From assembly GCA_964460795.1 (NCBI GenBank), contig CAYWRU010000007.1, positions 18,247 through 82,246 of the forward strand: 64,000 nucleotides of DNA. Reading direction: 5' to 3'. A program made the position numbers and the translations under genes. The stretch comes from CAZOOM01 sp964460795 (lineage in GTDB: Bacteria; Omnitrophota; Omnitrophia; Omnitrophales; Aquincolibacteriaceae). Below are positions 33,455 through 41,896 of the stretch, piece by piece. Numbering within the stretch: the first letter of the stretch is position 1; each line of letters begins with the position of its first letter. A model generated the notes under the pieces. It ran no database searches. It was not told the origin of the DNA and saw only the letters and a program-made list of their open reading frames with translations.

Positions 33455-34186
33455 ATGAATCGCATCATCCTGATTACCGGTGCTTCGCGCGGTTTGGGGC
33501 TTGCTCTGGCGGAAAAGTTTATTTCAGCCGGGGATACGGTGTATGGAGTGAGCCGGACCCGTAAGCATTGGAAGGACATTCCGGATTCTTTGATCGATAG
33601 CGGCCGTTTTCATCTATCGACACTCGATCTTTCCTTAGAATCCGAGATCCAGAAATGGCTTCAAGGTATTTCAAAGAAAAAAAAACAGATTGATCTCGTC
33701 ATCAATAATGCTGGCATCGGAACGCGGCTTGCCCCGGTTGAGAAAATATCTCGCAGGGAGCTTCAAAAATCTTTTGAGCAAAATTTATTCAGCGCTTTTT
33801 TTGTGTCGAAGCATGCCCTGCCGATTTTAAAAAAACAGAAGCAGGGAACAATTTTTAATGTGTCGTCTATGGCGGGAGTCCGCTCCGTTCCCCGTCTTTT
33901 TTCTTATTCGGCCGCTAAGTTTGGACTCCTTGCCCTTTCTCAGGCTGTGGCCAAAGAAAATGCGGATTGGCCGGTTAAGTGTATTACGATCTGCCCGGGG
34001 GGGATGAATACGACCATGCGCTCCGATCTTTTTGGGAAAGACGATGCGGCCAAGCAGCAGAGCCCGGAATTTGTGGCGGATATCATCTTTCAAATCGCTC
34101 AAAACAAAATCAAGGTGGAATCCGGGGGTCATATTGTCATTCGCCATGGTCAAATTACCGGAATCTTTCCGCCGCCTGGAGCTTAA
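33455..34186 (+). CDS. short-chain dehydrogenase/reductase
   Basis: A 243-residue classical SDR: the nucleotide-binding TGASRGLGLALAEKF at the N-terminus, NNAGIG, and the catalytic Ser in FNVSSMAG with Y-x3-K in YSAAKFG. CPGGMNTTM follows as in the family. ATG 33455 lies behind TGATGAGGC. The substrate is unknown; the surrounding sugar epimerase, cupin and C-methyltransferase genes suggest reduction of a keto-sugar nucleotide or a lipid/polysaccharide intermediate, but SDRs are too versatile to decide. Confidence 0.9.
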   Translation: MNRIILITGASRGLGLALAEKFISAGDTVYGVSRTRKHWKDIPDSLIDSGRFHLSTLDLSLESEIQKWLQGISKKKKQIDLVINNAGIGTRLAPVEKISRRELQKSFEQNLFSAFFVSKHALPILKKQKQGTIFNVSSMAGVRSVPRLFSYSAAKFGLLALSQAVAKENADWPVKCITICPGGMNTTMRSDLFGKDDAAKQQSPEFVADIIFQIAQNKIKVESGGHIVIRHGQITGIFPPPGA

Positions 34187-34318
34187 AATATAAATCCGAA
34201 ATCCTAAGCACGAAATCCGAAACAAATTCAAAAATTAAATATCAAATGTTTTAAACATTCGAATTTTAGTATTCGAAATTGTTTCGAATTTCGTATTTCG
34301 AGATTCGAATTTAAAAAG
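34187..34318. repeat. intergenic fold-back built of CGAAATCC/TTCGAATT words
   Basis: The left half carries AATCCGAAATCC, CACGAAATCCGAAAC and CAAATG; the right half carries CATTCGAATTTTAG, GAAATTGTTTCGAATTTCG and ATTTCGAGATTCGAATTT. The halves are loosely complementary, as in the other gaps of this cluster. Confidence 0.6.
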
Positions 34319-34324
34319 GTGTTT

Positions 34325-35617
34325 ATGGAATACGACCTTTATAAAAAAAAGAATTGCCGATACTGTGAGGCGCCGCTGCCGGGTGCTTTTCTGGAGCTTG
34401 GCGCGCAGCCTTTGGCGAATAATCTGCTATCCAAGGATGAACTTGCGCGAGAGCCTTTTCAGTGCCCTTTGAGTCTGGTCTTTTGTCCCAAGTGTTTCTT
34501 AGTCCAACTTTCCCATGTGGTTCCTCCGGAGAAAATGTTTTCGCATTATCTTTATGTAAGTTCGACCACGCAAACTTTCCGCGATCATTTTGCCGCCTAT
34601 GCCCGGACGCTGAAAAATAAGCTGATCTCCTCGATCGAAAAACCCTTGGCGGTGGACATTGGAAGTAACGATGGTTTGCTGGTTTCTTGCTATATGAAGG
34701 AAGGATTCCGATCTCTTGGTGTGGACCCGGCAAAAAATCTGGCGGATGAAGCAAATCAAAAAGGTTTTAAGACTCTGAATCGTTTTTTTGATGCGAACTG
34801 CGTGGAGGAGATTTTAAAGACTGAAGGTCCGGCACACGTGGTGAGCGGTAACAATGTTTTTGCTCACATCGATGATATTGCCAGTGTCTGCCGAAATGTT
34901 CACACCCTTTTGGCGGATGAGGGCGTTTTCGTGATTGAATTTCCTTACCTGCTGACCATGCTCGACACTCTCGTTTTTGACATGATTTATCACGAGCATC
35001 TTTCTTTCATCGGGGTCTTGCCGCTCCAGTCGTTGATGCGGCGATTTGGATTTGAGATTTTCGATATTGAAAAAGTTTCTTCCCACGGTGGATCGCTTCG
35101 CGTTTTTATCGGAAAGAAGAACGGACCTTATCGCCGCCAGCCCGTTGTGGATGAGTTGATTCATCTCGAAAAAAGCAGGGGATGCGACCGTTTGCCGGTG
35201 TATCAGAAATTTGCGGATGAGGTCATGCTGGTCAAAAAACATTTTACGGCTCTGATGAAAGAACTGAAGGCTGCCGGTAAATCGATTGTAGGCTACGGAG
35301 CGCCGGCCAAGGCGAGTACCATCGCGAATTTTTACAACCTCACGCCGCGCGAGATTGATTATGTTGTGGATGATAATCCGCTGAAGCAGGGGATGTACAT
35401 TCCCGGGGCTAAAATTCCGATTCGTCCCAGCTCAGAGCTGCTCGCGAAACCCTCGGATTATGTGGTGATTTTTGCCTGGAATTTTGCAAAGGAAATCCTG
35501 TCAAAATTAAGCGGCCTTCAATCCCGTGGTACAAAATTCCTGATTCCGCTCATCGGTCCTGAGCATTTTCATGCCACGCCCCCTGCAGGATCCCCTAGGG
35601 AAGCGTTCTTTCTCTAA
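34325..35617 (+). CDS. NovU/EvaC/TylCIII-type sugar C-methyltransferase
   Basis: A 430-residue three-part methyltransferase. The N-terminal zinc site uses CRYCEAPL and CPKCFLVQLSH; the middle is a Rossmann domain with VDIGSNDGLLVSC binding S-adenosylmethionine; the C-terminal Methyltransf_14-type domain includes GKSIVGYGAPAKASTIANF and YVVDDNPLKQGMYIPG. The family methylates a carbon of 4-keto-6-deoxy nucleotide sugars. The start ATG 34325 is preceded by AAAAAGG. It closes the nucleotide-sugar cluster with the epimerase fusion, the cupin and the SDR. Confidence 0.9.
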   Translation: MEYDLYKKKNCRYCEAPLPGAFLELGAQPLANNLLSKDELAREPFQCPLSLVFCPKCFLVQLSHVVPPEKMFSHYLYVSSTTQTFRDHFAAYARTLKNKLISSIEKPLAVDIGSNDGLLVSCYMKEGFRSLGVDPAKNLADEANQKGFKTLNRFFDANCVEEILKTEGPAHVVSGNNVFAHIDDIASVCRNVHTLLADEGVFVIEFPYLLTMLDTLVFDMIYHEHLSFIGVLPLQSLMRRFGFEIFDIEKVSSHGGSLRVFIGKKNGPYRRQPVVDELIHLEKSRGCDRLPVYQKFADEVMLVKKHFTALMKELKAAGKSIVGYGAPAKASTIANFYNLTPREIDYVVDDNPLKQGMYIPGAKIPIRPSSELLAKPSDYVVIFAWNFAKEILSKLSGLQSRGTKFLIPLIGPEHFHATPPAGSPREAFFL

Positions 35618-35803
35618 ATATTTCCGGCGCTTCACAGCTTTTTACCCTATTTGATAACAATCCATAGCAGGGTCGTCATCGATCGACTTATTCATAAATG
35701 CATGATTCCCATCAAAAAATAATCTTTTGGGCTCTTGAGACTCGCTCAGGCATGTGGTACCTTTTCGCATGCTTTTTCTCTCTACAATAAGGACTTCTCC
35801 TGA

Positions 35804-38800
35804 ATGAACTCAAAATATCTTAAAGGCTTCCGCCGGATCATTGCGGCCGTGGTGTCTCTTTCCTTAATAGTTCCGTCTCCGGCATATGCTTTACGTTTCC
35901 CCAGCTTAAAAACGGAAACCCCCGGCACTCAAAAAAATCGCGCCGAACTACGTCAGGATCTTGAAGGTTTAGGAATCAAGGTGCTGCCTTCTGAGATGCG
36001 GCAACCGCCTGCGGATCGCAGCTTGCAGATAGCAGATGTCAGCGGGCGAAAAGTAAGCGTGCCAGTACGCCCGTCAGCCAGTGCACCAGTGTCTGAACAG
36101 TCAGCAAGCATGCAGGCTCACAGGTTCACGGACCCACGGGCTCACGCAAAGCGATCCGTCCCACCCGCAAAAAATCTAGGGGACGGTCTGGTTCGACAAG
36201 CTCACCACCATCCCGAGCAAAGTAGAGGGGCTGAGCGAAGTCGAAGGGCCGAAGTGCGGGAAATAAGTGCATCAGTACGCCAGTCAGCCAGTGAGCCAGA
36301 GTTTGAACAATTAGCAAGCGTACAGGCTCACGGGTTCACGGGCTCACGGGCTAACTCAGAGCGCTCCGAAGTGCGACAACCAAATCCAGATCACAGCCTT
36401 TGGTCCTACGGATCGATAGACCCGGAGGGATCTCAGATAGGCAAAACTGGCGGCTTGTCGCGCCGCAAAGCAATTTTCCGCATAGCAACCGCAACAGCGT
36501 TTGCAGCTGTGTCTTCAGGCTTCCCCTTATCTGCTCCGGCGGGTATTGAGCGTGTAGTTTATGATGAAAAAGAACTCAAAGAACATTTGAAGGACCTCAT
36601 AGATCAACTTAATAATCCTCAAAGTCATGCAGATGTCATTGATCAGATGATGAAAATACCAGATCCAATAGGGGCTCTCTTATTAGAGGCTTTGGAAGCA
36701 CGGAAAGAAATTAATGTCCGTATCGGACTTCTTAAGACTTTAGGGCGATTAGGAGAAACTAGGGCGATGTCCTATGCAGAACAATTTCTTGAAGGATTTC
36801 CCAGTACAGATATGAAAACGAATCAACACTTTAAAGAAGCAGGGGAGGAATATTTTAGGATATTAGGTGCTAGAGCCATTTCAGGATTTTTGCGCATGCT
36901 AAAATCTTCCAAAGAAGAGACCGCTTTTTTTGCAGTGAATCAACTGGGTCAATTTGATCGACCAGAATTAATTAATCCACTTGTTGATGTGTTTCTCGAT
37001 CCGGGAATATTTCCTCGGATCCGGGGTATTGCGGCGCTGATACTTGGAGAAAAAGGAAAAGAGAATCAGGCCGAATTTCTGACGGATTTATTTCTAAAAG
37101 AAGCGCCTAGCGCTGATGAATATTTACTTGAATACATCTTGCGTGCTTTGGGCGAAATAGGTTCCCCAAGAGCTGCAGACTTTCTCCTTGCCACAGCTCA
37201 AAGTGCACACCTGCAAGCTCGCAAAGTTGCTTTAACTCAACTTCAGTGGATCTCAGATCCGCGGATTGGACCAGCACTCATAGATACTTTAGAGCGTCTG
37301 CCTCTTACTGAAATCGAATATCGAGCCGGGATTATGCAGGTGCTGGGGGCTCGCAAGGTCAAGCAAGCGCTTCCACGGCTCCTTTTATCCTTGAAGGAAA
37401 ATGATCTGGTGATTCGTAAAAATGCGCTTCAAGCCCTTTGCCAAATTCAGGAGCCATCATCGGGTGAAGTGCTTTATCAGGAATTCTCAACTATTGCGCC
37501 AACAACAGCAGAAAATATAGAGCTGTTGAAAATTCTTGGCATAGCTTTGGGTAAGATGAAGATTAAGAAGGCCTTTTCTAAAATGGTTCAACTTCTGGAT
37601 CGTGATCCGGAAAATTTTTGTAACTTTTTTAGTCCTCTAGTGGAGTTCGATGCGCTTGGAGCTTTTCCTGTTTTAGAAAAAGCTGCCCGGAACCTGTGGG
37701 TGAATTTGTATGCAAAGGAAAGTGCGATTCTTGCTCTGGGAAGGATTCCGGACGAGCGTGCCTTAAAATTACTTCTCACCTTATTGAGATACCGCAGTGT
37801 CAAAGAAATGAAAGTGGTGCGGGATGCATTATCCCTTTTACCTAAAGAAATTATTTCAAAAGTGGTTCTTCAGATATTTGATAGTCAGTTGCATGATGTA
37901 GCATTGAAAGCCCTTCAAATCATTCATCATAAGGATGAGGGATTGGTGCTGAATGAGATCATCGAGCTATTACAAAAAAGAAAATCTGAAAATGGGTTGA
38001 AATCGAAGGAGGCCGAGGGTTTAAAATTACTTGAGCAATGCCGAACGCTTGAAATCTTTCATCCCTTTCGTTATGGCTTCGGAGCTAAAGGATTTTCTCT
38101 GCTTAAAGAATTAATCCGAAATAGGGTGCGGGCTCATCCTGATCGGCGTCCTTTGGCTATTTGTATTTATCCTACCAATGATTGGAACGGAGCATTTTCT
38201 AATACACAGTCCCTCGAAGCACTGATTAGCGCAGGTTATCGAGTTATGTTTTATGAAGCTTCGACAGTCCATGATGTCATTCGATCGATTCAAGAGGCTG
38301 CAAAGGGTCAGAAAGCATCTGTTGTGGTGGTCGGGGGGCATGGAAATCCACACGCCATTTCATTGGGCGCCGAAGATCCTAGGATCACTGAAGTCACGGA
38401 CAGGGAACGGGATCATCAGATAAGTTTACGGCATCGAGAAATCTTGATCCAATCAGGCATCGGCAGTCTTTTAGAGGATGGCGGGCATATTATTTTGGAA
38501 AGCTGTTCTACGGGTCAAGGAAGAGACAAGAGTCTCAATATCGCCAATATGTTTAGAGACATTTTCCGCAGAGCTGCGGCCATCTGGTCACCCGTAAATT
38601 CCACCTCTATTAATAAGCTGCAATTTGATAAAAAGAAAAAAATTCAACGAGTCATTTATGATGACGCCGAGCCTGAGTACCGAGCATTCCTTGACTTACA
38701 TCTATTCCAACCGATTCGATCGCTCGTGGGGCCTTTGCTTGCTTCTCTCAGTACGGATCAACACAATCGCTCCGAAGTACGGGAAAAGGCGGTACACAGT

Positions 38801-41005
38801 ACAAAGTCTTCAGTCCTCAGGGTGCCAGTTGCCAGTGTGCCAGAGTCTGAACAATTAGCAAACATACAGGCTCACAGGTTCACTGGCCCACGGGTTAACT
38901 CAGAGCGCTCTGAGGTGCGGGAAATTAGTGTGCCAGTACGCCCGTCAGCCAGTGCACCAGTGTCTGAACAGTCAGCAAGCATACAGGCTCACGGGCTTAC
39001 TGGCCCACGGGCTAACTCAAAGCGCTCCGTCCCACCCGCAAAAAATCAAGGGGACGGCACTCGAAGACGTGCCGAAGTCCGCCAGCCCGGTTGGGCTGGC
39101 AAGACTGATGGCTCGCCTCTGGAAGAGGCGGCCGAAGTGCGGACGGCGGTTTCGCGCCGTATCCAGTTTAGATCTGTCCGAGGTTCGGAATCTGTTTTAA
39201 TGCCGGAACGGGCAAATACCGCTGTGGTGCTGAACCAAGTGATTTTTTTTGGGAAAGATTATGATGCCGTTCTTTCCTTCGGACCTCGCGGCCCGCGCGG
39301 CTTGAGAGCCTCACTCACGTATAGTGATTCTGCTCAAAGAGGTGTGTCGATGCGCCTTAAAGCCTCTTGGCCTGGTCATCCCCAAGTCTCTAGTTTTGAA
39401 GTGCACGGACAGAAGGTCAATATAGAATGGATTCGCTCTCGTCGAAACCCCTACGCAAAATTCTTCAATATAGATGCCGGTAATCTGCCTTACATAGTTG
39501 GCCATTCGTATGAGCAGGACTCATTAAGAGACGCCGCGCGAACGCAAAGGGCCGAAGTGCGAAGCGATTCAAGTATTGTTCAGCGAGCTGCTTCGTTGTC
39601 GGAAGAATTAAAGGGGGTTCAGTGGTGGACTTGGGATCAATTGTCAGAGATGCAGAAAGCTTTTCCTGATCCTTATATAAAACAACGGGTAAGACGTGTG
39701 GACCTCAAATTGAAGCAGCCCAATCCTCGAGATCAAGGCGCTCCCGAGGTTGAGAACAAAGTGATGCTTCGTTGGGCAAAAAACAGAAAACAGATGACCC
39801 TTATTTCCGATATACAGGTTCCGGTAGAGAATCGAGAATCCGATCGTGATCATTGGAGAAAGCGCATTTATTTGCGGCTCAATCCCAACAGTCATCGGTT
39901 TTCTCATCTTTGGCGGTACAAAACATATGAACCTAAGGTCGAAGAAGGACATTTCCGAGGATTGAGTTCGGATCAACTCGAGGCTATTGGAATCAACCGG
40001 GAGAAACAAGAATTTTATCTACGTTTTCATCTTTCAGGCACTCCTCAGGAACAACAAATTCAATTGCTCAATCTTCGGCTGCTTGCTAATGATGAAATTT
40101 TTGGGGCGGGACATTTGACCGCGATTGTGACAGCGGGGGGAGTTGGACCGCAAGAAATTCTGCCTCTTAAAGGCTCCAAAGTCCTTTCTATCAAAAGAGA
40201 ATATTTAAGGGAATTCTTAAGAAATGATTCAGATGCCATTTATAAAGACATGGAAGTCTTTCGCCCGCGTGCCGAAGTGCGGGGATTTGATGATTTGGTA
40301 GACGAAGGACCTCTCTGGTCTTCGGTAAAATCCAGCGGGGTGGAAGCTGGAGGCATCATTGATACCACAGCGGAGACAGGGGCTGCGGATGAGGCGGCAA
40401 AACGGACGGGTAACTTTCGGAGAGTTCGTGATGAATCCATGCCAACTTTCTACGGCAGTCTTCTTCGCCAGGATGAATATTTAAATCGTTCCGAAGTTCG
40501 TTTGAAAGTCGCGACGTCTTCAGTGGCGGCGCATGCGATGAGTATTACGGGGCTGACGGCAGGAACGGACGATTTTTATGTGGTCAGTTCCGGAGCAATT
40601 GAAAAGGGAATGATCCCCGTGGGGGGCGCGCTCAAACTTTCCATGATTGCGATCGCCAGTCGATCAGAACTTCGCGAAGCCATTCAGCATTACAATTTAT
40701 ATTTGAGGCCGGACGGAGCGCCGGAGGTTCTCATGGCGGAATCGGCGCGTCAGGCCGTGGACATGGCGCGGAGCGAAATCCGAAGGCTTCAGGCAGCCGG
40801 AAAAATTTCGTTCCGGGCAAAGACTTTTGGGCTCATCATGGATTTAACAACCGTTGATGCGGATGAACTCAGGAGAATCCTTCCGGACGCCTATGTGAAT
40901 ATCCTTGAGCCCATGCTGGAACGAATGGCAGGCATCGTGGGAATGGTCTCGCAAAAACTCGCCGAATGGCGCGCGCAGTTTAAAGCTGTGAGCGCATCGG
41001 CATAA
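35804..41005 (+). CDS. giant secreted protein with HEAT repeats, clan CD peptidase-like domain and RSEVR motifs
   Basis: A 1,733-residue protein. The N-terminus has a signal peptide (FRRIIAAVVSLSLIVPSPAYA, written without its first residues; cleavage near residue 30). Residues about 45-200 are low-complexity, repeat-encoded linkers. HEAT-like helical repeats fill about 279-719. Residues about 780-925 look like a clan CD cysteine peptidase (caspase/gingipain/CHAT relatives): VVVGGHGNP with H846 and IILESCSTGQG with C901, each after a hydrophobic strand. A second repeat-encoded linker (about 1006-1110) is followed by beta-rich sequence and a helical C-terminus. About 13 R-[SA]-E-x-R motifs occur. 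The function is unknown; the domain mix and linkers match the first giant protein. Confidence 0.9.
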   Translation: MNSKYLKGFRRIIAAVVSLSLIVPSPAYALRFPSLKTETPGTQKNRAELRQDLEGLGIKVLPSEMRQPPADRSLQIADVSGRKVSVPVRPSASAPVSEQSASMQAHRFTDPRAHAKRSVPPAKNLGDGLVRQAHHHPEQSRGAERSRRAEVREISASVRQSASEPEFEQLASVQAHGFTGSRANSERSEVRQPNPDHSLWSYGSIDPEGSQIGKTGGLSRRKAIFRIATATAFAAVSSGFPLSAPAGIERVVYDEKELKEHLKDLIDQLNNPQSHADVIDQMMKIPDPIGALLLEALEARKEINVRIGLLKTLGRLGETRAMSYAEQFLEGFPSTDMKTNQHFKEAGEEYFRILGARAISGFLRMLKSSKEETAFFAVNQLGQFDRPELINPLVDVFLDPGIFPRIRGIAALILGEKGKENQAEFLTDLFLKEAPSADEYLLEYILRALGEIGSPRAADFLLATAQSAHLQARKVALTQLQWISDPRIGPALIDTLERLPLTEIEYRAGIMQVLGARKVKQALPRLLLSLKENDLVIRKNALQALCQIQEPSSGEVLYQEFSTIAPTTAENIELLKILGIALGKMKIKKAFSKMVQLLDRDPENFCNFFSPLVEFDALGAFPVLEKAARNLWVNLYAKESAILALGRIPDERALKLLLTLLRYRSVKEMKVVRDALSLLPKEIISKVVLQIFDSQLHDVALKALQIIHHKDEGLVLNEIIELLQKRKSENGLKSKEAEGLKLLEQCRTLEIFHPFRYGFGAKGFSLLKELIRNRVRAHPDRRPLAICIYPTNDWNGAFSNTQSLEALISAGYRVMFYEASTVHDVIRSIQEAAKGQKASVVVVGGHGNPHAISLGAEDPRITEVTDRERDHQISLRHREILIQSGIGSLLEDGGHIILESCSTGQGRDKSLNIANMFRDIFRRAAAIWSPVNSTSINKLQFDKKKKIQRVIYDDAEPEYRAFLDLHLFQPIRSLVGPLLASLSTDQHNRSEVREKAVHSTKSSVLRVPVASVPESEQLANIQAHRFTGPRVNSERSEVREISVPVRPSASAPVSEQSASIQAHGLTGPRANSKRSVPPAKNQGDGTRRRAEVRQPGWAGKTDGSPLEEAAEVRTAVSRRIQFRSVRGSESVLMPERANTAVVLNQVIFFGKDYDAVLSFGPRGPRGLRASLTYSDSAQRGVSMRLKASWPGHPQVSSFEVHGQKVNIEWIRSRRNPYAKFFNIDAGNLPYIVGHSYEQDSLRDAARTQRAEVRSDSSIVQRAASLSEELKGVQWWTWDQLSEMQKAFPDPYIKQRVRRVDLKLKQPNPRDQGAPEVENKVMLRWAKNRKQMTLISDIQVPVENRESDRDHWRKRIYLRLNPNSHRFSHLWRYKTYEPKVEEGHFRGLSSDQLEAIGINREKQEFYLRFHLSGTPQEQQIQLLNLRLLANDEIFGAGHLTAIVTAGGVGPQEILPLKGSKVLSIKREYLREFLRNDSDAIYKDMEVFRPRAEVRGFDDLVDEGPLWSSVKSSGVEAGGIIDTTAETGAADEAAKRTGNFRRVRDESMPTFYGSLLRQDEYLNRSEVRLKVATSSVAAHAMSITGLTAGTDDFYVVSSGAIEKGMIPVGGALKLSMIAIASRSELREAIQHYNLYLRPDGAPEVLMAESARQAVDMARSEIRRLQAAGKISFRAKTFGLIMDLTTVDADELRRILPDAYVNILEPMLERMAGIVGMVSQKLAEWRAQFKAVSASA
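36059..36186 (+). repeat. giant-gene linker repeat, copy 1
   Basis: Starts GTGCCAGTACGCCCGTCAGC and ends in the AAATCTAGGGGACGG module. Almost the same sequence recurs at 38930-39057, and more diverged forms at 36267-36375 and 38822-38920. The left CCAGT/CCCGTCAGCC words and right GGCTCAC/CCACGGGCTCAC words are loosely self-complementary. All are translated in the same frame. Confidence 0.8.
36187..36259 (+). repeat. TTCGACAAGCTCA...GAGCGAAGTCGAA element in coding frame
   Basis: GGTTCGACAAGCTCACCACC at the left and GGGCTGAGCGAAGTCGAAGG at the right form imperfect inverted ends; CCCGAGCAAAGTAGAGGGG lies between. It is translated (VRQAHHHPEQSRGAERSR) and is followed directly by RAEVR codons. 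A related CTTCGACAGGCTCA...GAGCGAAGTCGAA pair is nested in the intergenic element at 54001-54113. Confidence 0.75.
36267..36375 (+). repeat. giant-gene linker repeat, copy 2
   Basis: A diverged copy starting GTGCATCAGTACGCCAGTC and ending in RSEVR codons CGCTCCGAAGTGCGA. It shares GAACAATTAGCAA and TACAGGCTCACGGGTTCACG with the copy at 38822-38920. Confidence 0.75.
38822..38920 (+). repeat. giant-gene linker repeat, copy 3
   Basis: Starts GTGCCAGTTGCCAGTGTGCC, contains GAACAATTAGCAAACATACA and ends CGCTCTGAGGTGCGG (RSEVR). It is preceded by GGTACACAGTACAAAGTC, the vocabulary of the intergenic fold-back at 29018. Confidence 0.75.
38930..39138 (+). repeat. giant-gene linker repeat, copy 4, with hairpins
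   Basis: A near-identical partner of copy 1 up to 39057 (a few substitutions in about 128 bases), then the CACTCGAAGACGTGCC module known from 1979-1996. After it come a perfect hairpin GCCAGCCCGGTTGGGCTGGC (near 39081-39100) and the GCCTC/GAGGC hairpin, ending in GCCGAAGTGCGG (AEVR). Confidence 0.8.
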
Positions 41006-41019
41006 AAATCCTCAAACAG

Positions 41020-41117
41020 GGACGAGTAGGCTGAAGGCAGTTGGCCGTAGGCGGTAGTGATCGATCCGGATTTTATTTTCGACCTTCTTTTGCCTACTGC
41101 TTACAGCCTACGATTTT
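41020..41117. repeat. intergenic fold-back built of GTAGGC words
   Basis: The left arm has GAGTAGGCTGAAGGCAGTTG and CCGTAGGCGGTAG; the right arm has TTTTGCCTACTGCTTACAGC then CTACG, its imperfect complement. The loop is about 45 bases. It occupies the first third of the gap before hsp20; the rest of the gap holds the sigma-54-type promoter. Confidence 0.7.
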
Positions 41118-41234
41118 CTTTAGGTCGTATTTTTGTCACACTTCTGTGTCAGATTTTCTCAATAAAAACATTGTTGCGTCTCCCTCATTTTTCTTTCTCC
41201 TTGCAAATCAATAAGTTGCATCCAAATTAAAATC

Positions 41235-41250
41235 TGGCACGGCGTTTGAA
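41235..41250 (+). promoter_or_regulatory. sigma-54-type promoter of hsp20
   Basis: TGGCACGGCGTTTGAA matches the -24/-12 pattern TGGCAC(G)-N4-TTGCA with one change (GA for GC at -12); the GG and G elements are 12 bases apart as required. Transcription would start near 41260, leaving a 40-base leader with a strong AAGGAGG site. RpoN and its activator are not in the window. Confidence 0.6.
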
Positions 41251-41300
41251 TAACTTTGGGCAGGACTTAAAAATAACCAAACAATATCAAGGAGGCTACT

Positions 41301-41762
41301 ATGTATCTCATTAAAAGAAATTCTCAAAACTACTCGGATCCTTTTAATTTGCTCGCCGATCTTCAGGAAGATTTTAACCGGATCTTCTCAGGCTCGCTCA
41401 GGCGTGTCCGAGATCAGGAAGGAGTTTCCGGATTCTTTGCGCCGGATATCGAACTGAGTGAAGATTCGAGTCAATATGTGCTCAAAGCAGATTTACCCGG
41501 AGTCAGCAAAGACGAAGTCTCGCTGAATTTCACGGGCAATGTGCTTGAGATCAAGGGATCACGAAAAGTGGAGCGCGAGCGAAAAGAGAAGGGGATCTAT
41601 CATTCGGAATGCCGTTACGGGAGTTTTCAGAGAGTCATTGAATTCCCGACCGAAGTCCAATCGGACAAGGCCAAGGCAACCTATAAGGATGGGGTCCTTG
41701 AGCTTGTGGTCCCCAAAAGTGAGAGCGCCAAACCCAAACAGATTCAAATTGATGTAAAGTAA
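41301..41762 (+). CDS. Hsp20/alpha-crystallin small heat-shock protein
   Basis: A 153-residue chaperone of the Hsp20 family that holds unfolding proteins. After an N-terminal arm, the alpha-crystallin domain begins at FFAPDIELSEDSSQYVLKAD, with LPGVSKDEVSLNFTGNVLEI and the closing YKDGVLELVVPKSE. The C-terminal tail ends in KQIQIDVK, supplying an I-x-I/V-type anchor. ATG 41301 follows AAGGAGGCTACT. It stands alone: a promoter candidate of sigma-54 type upstream and a strong hairpin terminator directly downstream. Confidence 0.95.
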   Translation: MYLIKRNSQNYSDPFNLLADLQEDFNRIFSGSLRRVRDQEGVSGFFAPDIELSEDSSQYVLKADLPGVSKDEVSLNFTGNVLEIKGSRKVERERKEKGIYHSECRYGSFQRVIEFPTEVQSDKAKATYKDGVLELVVPKSESAKPKQIQIDVK

Positions 41763-41766
41763 TCCC

Positions 41767-41813
41767 AAAAGGGGACAGGCTACTTTTCTTCAAAAGTAGC
41801 CTGTCCCCCTTTT
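41767..41813 (+). terminator. long hairpin terminator/REP-like palindrome after hsp20
   Basis: AAAAGGGGACAGGCTACTTTT, a four-base loop CTTC, then the complementary AAAAGTAGCCTGTCC and CCCTTTT: about 21 base pairs with a single bulged C and a short T-run. The GGGGACAGGC core resembles the GTCC/GGAC palindromes in the element at 52501-52665, so it may be a REP-type sequence serving as terminator. Confidence 0.75.
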
Positions 41814-41896
41814 GCTTGGGTTGAAAAGCACGCCAGAAAAGATTAAAATGCCCACCTCTTGATCTTACCAACCGGCTAGCACTAGAAGGATGTTTT

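Noticed and set aside
36190..36210. tRNA-like GGTTCGA string
   Set aside because: No acceptor or anticodon stems can be drawn; it belongs to the dispersed GACAAGCTCA repeat.
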